Shown here one piece after another: positions 16,945 through 24,406 of a stretch of 64,000 nt of DNA. The stretch comes from Ruminiclostridium sp. (GTDB lineage Bacteria; Bacillota; Clostridia; Oscillospirales; Ruminococcaceae). Under the pieces are notes generated by a model, which saw nothing but the letters and a program-made list of their open reading frames with translations, was not told the origin of the DNA and searched no databases. The stretch's first letter is position 1; each line of letters opens with the position of its first letter. The DNA lies in the NCBI GenBank assembly GCA_017942025.1, contig JAGAVH010000046.1, positions 1 to 64,000 of the forward strand, in the 5' to 3' direction. The translations under genes and the position numbers were made by a program.

Positions 16945-17346
16945 TTATTTTATTTTTTTCTTTAAGATAAGCCGGGTTATTATTCTGCTTATCAGAATAC
17001 CAAGTAATAATGCAAAGCCGGAATACGGAAAAAACACTAGCATTAAAGCAGCATTGATTAAATCACCATCCGACATCACAGGATTTAAAAGCTCTATAAC
17101 AAACGGATATAAACCTATCTTCATTAACAAGAAGAACAAAAGCGGATATAAAGTAATAGTAAGTATAAACCTAAAAGCAAACAGTCCCTGCTCTCTTGTG
17201 ATAAAAATACAGCTTACAATAATAGCTTCTACAGCAAGTATGCCGATGACGACAACTAAAGAAGAATTCCATATAATACAACAGGCTACTGACGACAGAA
17301 CGGCAATAGCCGAAGCCGATAACGATGCTAACAAATCACTACCCAT
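16945..17346 (-). CDS. small membrane protein, paralogue of its upstream neighbour
   Basis: 133 aa, four hydrophobic helices. Aligns over its length with the protein at 17346-17801: both have an N-terminal ILAVEAIIVSCIFITREQ / VIEVIIVSLLFFTREE segment, a YPLL motif, GLY and a C-terminal P-(Y/F)-(S/A)-G helix ending in IGR/ISR. Family not recognised. Start chosen at the ATG at 17346, whose A overlaps the stop of the upstream gene (TGATG), with GAGGG 7 nt upstream; translational coupling is likely. Confidence 0.7.
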   Translation of the reverse strand: MGSDLLASLSASAIAVLSSVACCIIWNSSLVVVIGILAVEAIIVSCIFITREQGLFAFRFILTITLYPLLFFLLMKIGLYPFVIELLNPVMSDGDLINAALMLVFFPYSGFALLLGILISRIITRLILKKKIK

Positions 17347-17801
17347 CAATATTCCCTCTCTTCTGTCACAAGAGAAATCAGCTCTTCCGCTTCTTCATCC
17401 TCCTGCACGCTTTTATTTTCTGATATACGGCAGAACAGTCTGCCTATCAATGCACTCAGTGCAAGCATTATTCCTGCAAAGGGCAACCAGATGAATATAA
17501 AGCCGAAGCTATAATCAAAGCCTATACCGTACTCGTTATAATACTGCGGATTAAATAGTCCGAAGGCTTGCTCATACAGTCCGGATTCCGACGTTAAAAG
17601 AGAAAGAAGCGGATATGCTATAAAGCTTCCCACAATTCTTCTTGTAAAAGCTTTCTCTTCTCTTGTAAAGAAAAGCAGGCTCACTATTATAACTTCAATA
17701 ACGCTAAAAACGATACCCACCGTTCCGTTTATAAGCCCTGCCGCAGACACCAGAACCGCTATGTAAGAAGCGACCAGGGATATAAGAAAATCACAAAGCA
17801 T
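17346..17801 (-). CDS. small membrane protein, paralogue of its downstream neighbour
   Basis: 151 aa, four hydrophobic helices and a charged, Glu-rich C-terminal tail (QEDEEAEELISLVTEE) absent from the paralogue. It appears to be a tandem duplicate. Family not recognised. GGGAGG precedes the start at 9 nt. It follows the small XRE regulator by 27 nt, which suggests that all are in one transcript controlled by the promoter at 18554-18582. Confidence 0.7.
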   Translation of the reverse strand: MLCDFLISLVASYIAVLVSAAGLINGTVGIVFSVIEVIIVSLLFFTREEKAFTRRIVGSFIAYPLLSLLTSESGLYEQAFGLFNPQYYNEYGIGFDYSFGFIFIWLPFAGIMLALSALIGRLFCRISENKSVQEDEEAEELISLVTEEREY

Positions 17802-17828
17802 ACGTTATACCTCCCAAGGTTTACACTG

Positions 17829-18035
17829 CTATTCATCCTTAAAGGAAAGTATATCTCCCGGCTGACATCCCAGCGCCTCGCAGATTTTTTCGAGAGTGGA
17901 AAAGCGTATAGCCTTTGCTTTTCCCGTTTTCAGCACTGACAGATTTGCGGGGGTTATGCCCACGTAATCTGCAAGCTCATTTGATGACATTTTTCTTTTT
18001 GCCATCATTACGTCAAGATTTATTTCAATCGGCAT
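17829..18035 (-). CDS. small XRE-family HTH regulator
   Basis: 68-aa cytosolic Cro/C1-type DNA-binding protein consisting of the helix-turn-helix only: MSSNELADYVGITPANLSVLKTG, then KAIRFSTLEKICEALGCQPGDIL. It belongs to the YozG-like group normally paired with a DUF2975 membrane protein, as here, 14 nt downstream of it. AAGGGG precedes the ATG. It probably represses its own operon by binding the palindrome upstream of the pair. Confidence 0.88.
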   Translation of the reverse strand: MPIEINLDVMMAKRKMSSNELADYVGITPANLSVLKTGKAKAIRFSTLEKICEALGCQPGDILSFKDE

Positions 18036-18049
18036 AGTGTTCCCCTTTC

Positions 18050-18505
18050 TTAAATTGTAAAATCATTTTCTTCTCTTATTTCGATAGCCTGCTCGAATAC
18101 GTTCTTTATCACTCTTAATATAAGTCCGAAGAACGCCGCCGCAACAACTATGAATAAGGCGAAATAACGGATAAATCCGAAATAGATAAAAATCAGACTC
18201 GCCGCAAAACAGCAATAGGAAATAACTCTGAGGCAGGTAACGTTCTGCTTTATAAAGGCGTCGCCCTTCTTTATATTGGTGAGCAGTCTGTCAAGGGCGA
18301 TAGTCAGTATAAGCGCAGGGACGGCGGCACAGTAAAGAGTTATCAGAAGAGGAATATATACGCTGTCTATTCCGTAAGGGATTATGTAGCTCTGCTCGTA
18401 AAAGGATACGAGCCAGGGCGCCGCAAAGCAACAGATGATGATAAGCACAAAACCAACCTTAGTGAGAGCGGAGGATATAGCAAGAGAGATATTCTTGTTT
18501 TTCAT
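18050..18505 (-). CDS. DUF2975 family membrane protein
   Basis: 151 aa with four hydrophobic helices in the arrangement of DUF2975 proteins, including ALDRLLTNIKKGDAFIKQNVTCLRVISY, whose polar GDAF loop is typical. It pairs with the XRE regulator as in many Firmicutes; a sensing role toward the regulator is assumed, not shown. AAAGGA precedes the ATG. First gene of the run to 15368. Confidence 0.82.
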   Translation of the reverse strand: MKNKNISLAISSALTKVGFVLIIICCFAAPWLVSFYEQSYIIPYGIDSVYIPLLITLYCAAVPALILTIALDRLLTNIKKGDAFIKQNVTCLRVISYCCFAASLIFIYFGFIRYFALFIVVAAAFFGLILRVIKNVFEQAIEIREENDFTI

Positions 18506-18553
18506 AGTGAAATTTCCTTTCAGGATATTTGAATTATTTTCTTCTGTGACTAT

Positions 18554-18605
18554 ATATTACCACATCTATTTTTGTTTGTCAATACTTTTTTATCGTTTTT
18601 CGATA
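18554..18605 (-). promoter_or_regulatory. promoter with palindromic operator of the DUF2975/XRE operon
   Basis: TTGACA (18577-18582), 17 bp, TAATAT (18554-18559) on the minus strand. Just upstream is the perfect palindrome TATCGTTTTTCGATA (18591-18605). A longer inverted repeat ATCTATTTTTG (from 18564) / CAAAAATAGAT (from 18621) spans the site. Confidence 0.7.
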
Positions 18606-18819
18606 ATTTTTTATTCTTTTTCAAAAATAGATAATTTATGCAGGCTATCCTATGGCAGCAGTCCGAAGGATTGCGACCATTTTTGAAATCTTCGATTTCA
18701 AAAATAAATGACACGCCTTAAATATAGCCGATATTCCACCTTTCTTTACACCTGCCGTTTTGCTTATCTTAGCATAGCAGTACGTGGTAAAAGGCAGGAG
18801 TTGACAAAGGCGACGCGCC
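18606..18819. other. gene-free stretch with an inverted repeat
   Basis: No supported gene. The stretch contains a perfect hairpin TTTTTGAAATC (18680-18690) / complement (18694-18704), similar in design to the hairpin at 58868-58890. It might terminate or be part of an interspersed repeat. No T-run directly follows. Confidence 0.4.
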
Positions 18820-19197
18820 TTACTCCCAGCGGGTACGATCTGTTCGTTTGAAGATAAGCGCTACTATAAGTCCGAAGAGGATTGCCGCTGTTATACCTGC
18901 CGCAGAGGAAGTAAAGCCACCTGTGAAAATACCGAGAAAGCCGTCTTTATCTACAGCCTTCTTTACTCCCTTCGCAAGAAGATTTCCGAAGCCAGTCAGC
19001 GGCACGGTTGCTCCCGCTCCCGCAAAATCCACAATCGGCTGATATACGCCAAGTCCTCCGAGAACAACACCCGCCACCACGTAGGAAACGAGTATTCTTG
19101 CGGGAGTCAGCTTTGTAAGGTCGATAAGAAGCTGTCCGATGGCACAGAAGGCACCGCCGACAAGAAAAGCTTTTAAATAATCTAAAAATATATCCAT
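18820..19197 (-). CDS. spoVAE: stage V sporulation protein AE
   Basis: 125-aa inner-membrane protein of the SpoVA channel, which moves dipicolinic acid (Ca-DPA) into the developing spore and out during germination. Four hydrophobic helices with the conserved GGAFCAIGQLLIDLTKLTPARILVSYV and GAGATVPLTGFGNLLAKG segments. It follows spoVAD by 6 nt, so translation is coupled. In most spore formers the order is spoVAC-spoVAD-spoVAE; here spoVAC is 8 kb away. Confidence 0.93.
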   Translation of the reverse strand: MDIFLDYLKAFLVGGAFCAIGQLLIDLTKLTPARILVSYVVAGVVLGGLGVYQPIVDFAGAGATVPLTGFGNLLAKGVKKAVDKDGFLGIFTGGFTSSAAGITAAILFGLIVALIFKRTDRTRWE

Positions 19198-19203
19198 ATA
19201 AAC

Positions 19204-20217
19204 CTACTTTCTGTGGGAGATTTCCACCACGTGAGATATACCGGGTATGCTTTCACCCTGCTGTGAAACGGTAGTAGACATAAGCGCACCCGTTGCTGCA
19301 AAGAGGATATTCTTAAGCTCTCCGCTTTTAACCCTCGGCAGAATATAGCCGCATAGCACACTCGCACTACAGCCGCAACCCGAGCCTCCTGCGTGGACAT
19401 CCTGCTTTTCTCTGTCGAAGAGCATAAGTCCGCAGTCCTTATGAACGGTGCTTATATCAGTTCCCTGATTTGCAAAAAGCTCGCAGAGTATATCCGAGCC
19501 CACCTGACCTAAATCCCCCGTAAAAATCGCATCATAATCAGATATTCTTTTACCCGTATTCGAAAGATGGCGGCTTATCGAGTCGTATGCGGCACCTGCC
19601 ATTGCCGCTCCCATATTGTTGGCGTCCTTTTCGCCCATATCTACTATCTTTCCTATAGTGACGGCATTTATAAAGGGCGGCTCGTCCGATATCCCGACAA
19701 TACAACAGCCTGAGGCAGTCGCCGTCCATTGAGCTGTAGGCGTTCTGACTCCGCCGTAATTTATCGGAAAACGGAACTGTCTCTCTGCTGAGCAGAAATG
19801 TGATGAGGTGATAGCCGCACAGTATTCGCCTACTCCGCTGTCAGCGAAAAGAGAAGCTACTGCAAGACTTTCCGCCATAGTGGAGCAAGCTCCGTAGAGT
19901 CCTAAAAACGGGAGATTATACTGTCTTAGGCCATAGGTAGAGCCTGTGCATTGGTTGAGCAGATCTCCTGCGAAAATAAAATCTATATCATCACTTAAAA
20001 AATTGCCTTTACGTAAAGCAAAATCAAAAGCATACTGCTGGAATTTACTTTCTGCCTTTTCCCAGGTTTCTTCTCCAAGCTCTGCACCTTTAGCTATATA
20101 ATCAAAGCATTCACCGAGAGGGCCGTCTCCCTCCATCTTGCCTACCGCCGCCGCATAGGATAAAGCCGATACGGAGCTTGTAAGTTTTACTGTTCCGTCT
20201 TTTATAAACTGTGGCAT
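19204..20217 (-). CDS. spoVAD: stage V sporulation protein AD
   Basis: 337-aa thiolase-fold protein that binds DPA in the SpoVA complex on the spore inner membrane. Visible family features: GDGPLGECFDYI, DFIFAGDLLNQCTGSTYGLR, the GLYGACSTMAESLAVAS stretch and HAGGSGCGCSASVLCGYILPR near the end. Full length. AAAGGAAAGGAC precedes the ATG. Immediately followed by spoVAE. The upstream spoVAC partner is separated by unrelated genes, so a new promoter must lie in 20218-20367; I could not fix a sigma-G promoter there. Confidence 0.95.
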   Translation of the reverse strand: MPQFIKDGTVKLTSSVSALSYAAAVGKMEGDGPLGECFDYIAKGAELGEETWEKAESKFQQYAFDFALRKGNFLSDDIDFIFAGDLLNQCTGSTYGLRQYNLPFLGLYGACSTMAESLAVASLFADSGVGEYCAAITSSHFCSAERQFRFPINYGGVRTPTAQWTATASGCCIVGISDEPPFINAVTIGKIVDMGEKDANNMGAAMAGAAYDSISRHLSNTGKRISDYDAIFTGDLGQVGSDILCELFANQGTDISTVHKDCGLMLFDREKQDVHAGGSGCGCSASVLCGYILPRVKSGELKNILFAATGALMSTTVSQQGESIPGISHVVEISHRK

Positions 20218-20289
20218 AATTCTGTCCTTTCCTTTTTTGGATAGTTTGTGCAGGGCTTTAAAACTTATTCAATTAAAGGAAATATAACA

Positions 20290-20318
20290 TTTACAATCAT
20301 CCCTTGATATGATATAAT
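20290..20318 (+). promoter_or_regulatory. promoter of the lipase-like gene
   Basis: TTTACA (20290-20295), 17 bp, TATAAT (20313-20318), 50 bp before the start codon. Confidence 0.65.
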
Positions 20319-20367
20319 TGTTATATCGTATTTTAAGCAATACAGAAATTCATTGTGAGGTGATATA

Positions 20368-21696
20368 ATGAAAATTAAATATATACTCACTTCCCTTTTC
20401 TATTTTTTAATATCAGGATTTATTGCAAACTCCTTTGTGATTATCGTAAAAATACCACAGATACTGTTTGCTATTATTCCTGTGTTTATTCTTATGAATA
20501 TAGGTGCAGGGGTGCTGACTGTCAGAACACGGGAGCATACTCTTAAATATTGTTATCACGGGACGGTATTGCTAAGTGCTTTTTATCTGTCGCTGATATT
20601 ATCGGTAATTTATCATATAGTGCTTGCTACAAAACGTCTGCCCGACGATTACGGGACGTTTATCTGGAGTGCAGTTATCTGCATAATCGTTCATTTCATC
20701 ATTTTCTGGAACGGGATAATCTGCGTATATCTGACCTCTACGCAGCTCGGTATTAAAATAAGGGTTATCGGGGTTATCTGCGGAATGATACCTATAGCGA
20801 ATTTAGTAGCCTTGTTTTTTATTATAAAGACAACCGCAAGCGAGGTTTTCTTTGAAGTACAGAAGGAAAAGCTGAATCTTAAAAGACAAAAGGATAAAAT
20901 CTGTGCAACGAAATATCCGATTCTTCTGGTACACGGAGTATTCTTCAGGGACTCAAAATTCTTCAACTACTGGGGTAGAATACCGAAGGAGCTTATTACT
21001 AACGGGGCGACTGTATTCTATGGAAATCAGCCCTCTGCCGCCGCAGTTTCGGAATGTGCGGTATATATAAGGGACAGGGTGCGTGAAATAATAGACGAGA
21101 CGGGCGCCGAAAAGGTGAATATCATAGCTCATTCAAAGGGCGGTCTTGACTGCAGATACGCTGTGTCAAAGCTTGGGATTGAGGAAAACGTGGCCTCGCT
21201 CACTACTATAAATACACCTCACAGAGGATGCTTGTTTGCAGATTATCTGCTGACAAAATTGCCACCTGCTATAAAAAACAGAACAGCACAGACCTATAAT
21301 ATGGCGCTGAATAAATTCGGCGAAAAGGATTCGGATTTTTTGGCGGCGGTAGGCAATCTTACCGACAGCTACTGCTCTGTGCTTAATAATGAGCTTGAAC
21401 AGCCGAAGAACGTATTCTGCCAGAGTGTTGGCTCGGTGCTTAAAAATGCCACGGGAGGAAAATTTCCACTTAATTTCTCCTATCATTTAGTGCATCTGTT
21501 CAGCGGAGCAAATGACGGGCTTGTAAGCGAGGAAGCCTTCCCCTGGGGAGAAAAATATATACGCCTTACCCCTACGGGTAAAAGAGGCATATCGCACGGC
21601 GACGTAATCGACCTGAACAGAGAGAATATCAAGGGCTTTGACGTAAGAGAGTTCTACGTGGGGCTCGTGAGCGATCTGAAGAACAGAGGGCTGTAA
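20368..21696 (+). CDS. membrane-anchored alpha/beta hydrolase, lipase-like
   Basis: 442 aa. The first ~160 residues form four to five hydrophobic helices. The remainder is an alpha/beta hydrolase: oxyanion region ILLVHGVFFRD, nucleophile elbow AHSKGG with Ser256, NTPHRGC and the late FSGANDGLV (Asp) and GISHGDVIDL (His), together a full catalytic triad in the order of bacterial triacylglycerol lipases. The acyl substrate is unknown. GAGGTG precedes the ATG. It lies between spoVAD and element B; its transcript ends in the first hairpin of that element. Confidence 0.82.
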   Translation: MKIKYILTSLFYFLISGFIANSFVIIVKIPQILFAIIPVFILMNIGAGVLTVRTREHTLKYCYHGTVLLSAFYLSLILSVIYHIVLATKRLPDDYGTFIWSAVICIIVHFIIFWNGIICVYLTSTQLGIKIRVIGVICGMIPIANLVALFFIIKTTASEVFFEVQKEKLNLKRQKDKICATKYPILLVHGVFFRDSKFFNYWGRIPKELITNGATVFYGNQPSAAAVSECAVYIRDRVREIIDETGAEKVNIIAHSKGGLDCRYAVSKLGIEENVASLTTINTPHRGCLFADYLLTKLPPAIKNRTAQTYNMALNKFGEKDSDFLAAVGNLTDSYCSVLNNELEQPKNVFCQSVGSVLKNATGGKFPLNFSYHLVHLFSGANDGLVSEEAFPWGEKYIRLTPTGKRGISHGDVIDLNRENIKGFDVREFYVGLVSDLKNRGL

Positions 21697-21702
21697 ATAG
21701 CA

Positions 21703-22065
21703 AGACCATCGGATAAACCGATGGTCTCAAACTGAAGACAAACTCACGCACCGCAAAAATGCATAAAATTTTACACTTATATTGCGAAAATATAAAAACA
21801 GTTATACAGAAGTTTTGGAGAGCCGTTTACGGCTCTCCAAAAGCATTTTTGCTTACTTTGTCAAAATCCCCTCAACTATACCTTATGCGAACACTTTGTT
21901 GTGCATCGTCGTGATGCACTTTTGGTGTTCGCTTTACGGCGTCCTTGCCGTATGTATGCCTATCGGGGATTTTTCCTCGTCTGCGCGCGTTTTTCTTCGT
22001 CTGACAGCGTGCAGACAAATACTTTGTCTACACGCTGGGACCATCGGATAAACCGATGGTCTTTT
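21703..22065 (+). mobile_element. structured terminator-flanked element, copy B
   Basis: A 310-bp core (21728-22037) lies between two identical terminator hairpins, GACCATCGGATAAACCGATGGTC, at 21704-21726 and 22039-22061; the second is followed by TTTT. The core is colinear with copies A and C. Its stems differ from copy A by paired changes: TTTTGGAGAGCC (21813-21824) with 21831-21842, and AAATCCCC with GGGGATTT (21965-21972). An extra arm with nested hairpins (around GCGAACAC...GGTGTTCGC and ACGGC...GCCGT) is present that copy A lacks. No gene inside. Confidence 0.75.
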
Positions 22066-22079
22066 GTTATATCATTTTA

Positions 22080-24392
22080 TCAGATAAAAAGATACGCTTC
22101 GTCAGGGAAATAATATTCGCCCTCGCTGTTTTCAATACGCCAGAAGAATATGTACTCGTCATCAGAAATCGTTATTTCATCACCCTCCGATAATCCGGGG
22201 ACACCGTCAATTCCTGAATCTATCACGCCTTTAAGAGGTGAAGTACCGGGAATAATTCTGGCGTATATATCATCCTCGTCTGCGTATTCATCGCAATACT
22301 CTTCAGATATATCCACGGTAAGACCTGCAATAAGAATATCGTTTTCGGAGATATTTTCTGCAACCTTTCTGAAGGTAGCATTCGCTAAAGCATATCTTTT
22401 GGCGTTCAGCTTTGCCGTATCATGGAACCTGAAAAGCTCCGTATCCTCTGTAGAAATCTCATTAAGAAGCAGAATAGTGACTTTCCCGTCTTTAGTAAAG
22501 GAGATATACGGCACGGCAAACTCGCTGTCTTCAAACTCCTGTGCATCAGAGTACACCGACGTGGGAAGCCTCCAGCCGAACATTACCTGTGATTCCTCGT
22601 TATAGGAAACGCCGAAGGGTATCTCGGTATTTTCGTCAGGCATATTTCCGATTCCCGTCACGTAGGTGCATATCTGACTCATAAGTCTGACAATGAAATC
22701 GACGTTTTCCTCCTCAGCATTACGTACTATAAGCTGACGGGAGCCAAGACTTGACAAGCCTGAAGTCATAAGGGCGATTTTATTATCCTCACCCATCCCG
22801 AAGGCATATACACGGAAAAGAAGATTGTCAAGGGGCGGTACGTCAACCTCCGCCAGCATTTCCGCCCATCTGCACGGCAGAAGTCGGTAATTAACAAGCT
22901 CAAGTAAAAAGGGCGAAGCATCCTTATTCAGCTTTACCGCAACCCTTAAAAGCAGGAAAAGAAGCTCGTCTGCGGGCATTTCATCACTATAACCGTTCAA
23001 GATAAGCATATATCCGTAATCTTCTATAAAGCCTTCATATTCAAACTGTGTTATAGGATGAACGGCGTTGAAGCGGTCCATATCGTTACAGATATCGCTG
23101 AGTCCTGCCACTATCTGAACGAATGCCTTGCTTTTCTCATCCGTTACTATGAACACAAGAGAGTTGGTTTCGTCATCGATATATCTTTCCTGGAGTTCTA
23201 TGCCTTTTAAACTGATCAGGGCATCGTTTGTTTCACTACCCGAGGGGAAGGAATCGGACGTTCTGAAGGGTATTGCAAGGGATAGCGGTATCTTATCAGC
23301 AGTGCTGTGACGGGGTAGCTTTAATTCCTTTACGGGTGTTTCGGGGTACTGATACGTGAGTTTATCCATAAAGCCAGTACTACCGTTTCTGTTATCGAAT
23401 TTTTCTGCAAGTTCCTTTGCGGTACTATAGAAATACTCCTGAAGCTCTGATACCGAATAAAGGTTATCCTTATTATATTTTTCAAAGCTATGGGGCAAGG
23501 ACATAGTAAGCTCGTCGCATCCCTGATCTGCTATGGCTTTAAAGAATCTTGCAGAAGCGTCTGCAAAGTAGAAGCGCATTTTAGGATTGTGGCTTCTTAC
23601 AAAAAAATCAAGGCTACGGGTAAACAGCTTAAACGCCTTGTCGGTATCGGTAAGAGCTTTTAAAAGGAGGATATGCGACATCTCCATAAGGAAATTATCG
23701 TTATCGTCTATCATCGGCAGCAGCATATCCGCATAATGCTGTGCCTCTGATATTGCACCTATTTTAGTGAAATGCTCAACACATTTTCCGAAGGTGACTT
23801 CGGGAACTTCGGCACAGGAGATACCACGCTTCTTCATTTCTTCAAGCATGGAAATCGCCTTTTCCTCTGTACCAAAGAGGAATTCCACACAGATATCGTG
23901 ATTCATCTCACAAGCGGCGCAGTCGCTTAAATCGTCCCTCTCTGCCTGACGGAATTTCTGCCACAGCTCCTTTGACTTTTCGGGATTGGTGTCGGCATAG
24001 AAAAGCATCGTCTTCATATAGTAGGTACGAAGAGAATATCCGTAACGCTCGCACCGTACTCTGAATTCTTCAAAATAGCTTTCAGCCATTTCCCTTGACA
24101 CCTGATAGAAGTCCCTTATATCCTCAATTATCCATTTGAATGCTATCATAAAGGAGTTTATATCCTCTTCACCGGGATTTGTCAGCTTATCGAAAAGTGA
24201 CATACATTCGGGGAACATTATTACAGCCTTATAGCAATCTCCGTTAAAGACCGACTCTCTTATATACATATAACGAAGCTCGAGGGATTTTGAGGAATCC
24301 TTTTCCTTGTCCGCTTCGTCGATACATTTTTTAAGATACTTCATTTTTTCTTCGCCGTCGGGAAGGTTGTAAAAATATGCATTATCAAACAT
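22080..24392 (-). CDS. large helical-repeat protein (TPR-like, DUF4026-like C-terminus), partner of the HSP90 homologue
   Basis: 770-aa soluble acidic protein. The first ~300 residues are pairs of helices with the spacing of tetratricopeptide-type repeats (LELRYMYIRESVFNGDCYKAVIMF, LLKALTDTDKAFKLFTRSLDFF). The C-terminal ~400 residues are strand-rich and resemble DUF4026, ending in a small SH3-like stretch (LSEGDEITISDDEYIFFWRI). No catalytic motif seen. It follows the HSP90-family gene by 14 nt and has its own AAAGGAG. The pairing suggests a dedicated TPR co-chaperone or client; this is inference. Confidence 0.7.
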   Translation of the reverse strand: MFDNAYFYNLPDGEEKMKYLKKCIDEADKEKDSSKSLELRYMYIRESVFNGDCYKAVIMFPECMSLFDKLTNPGEEDINSFMIAFKWIIEDIRDFYQVSREMAESYFEEFRVRCERYGYSLRTYYMKTMLFYADTNPEKSKELWQKFRQAERDDLSDCAACEMNHDICVEFLFGTEEKAISMLEEMKKRGISCAEVPEVTFGKCVEHFTKIGAISEAQHYADMLLPMIDDNDNFLMEMSHILLLKALTDTDKAFKLFTRSLDFFVRSHNPKMRFYFADASARFFKAIADQGCDELTMSLPHSFEKYNKDNLYSVSELQEYFYSTAKELAEKFDNRNGSTGFMDKLTYQYPETPVKELKLPRHSTADKIPLSLAIPFRTSDSFPSGSETNDALISLKGIELQERYIDDETNSLVFIVTDEKSKAFVQIVAGLSDICNDMDRFNAVHPITQFEYEGFIEDYGYMLILNGYSDEMPADELLFLLLRVAVKLNKDASPFLLELVNYRLLPCRWAEMLAEVDVPPLDNLLFRVYAFGMGEDNKIALMTSGLSSLGSRQLIVRNAEEENVDFIVRLMSQICTYVTGIGNMPDENTEIPFGVSYNEESQVMFGWRLPTSVYSDAQEFEDSEFAVPYISFTKDGKVTILLLNEISTEDTELFRFHDTAKLNAKRYALANATFRKVAENISENDILIAGLTVDISEEYCDEYADEDDIYARIIPGTSPLKGVIDSGIDGVPGLSEGDEITISDDEYIFFWRIENSEGEYYFPDEAYLFI

Positions 24393-24406
24393 TTTAATAG
24401 CTCCTT

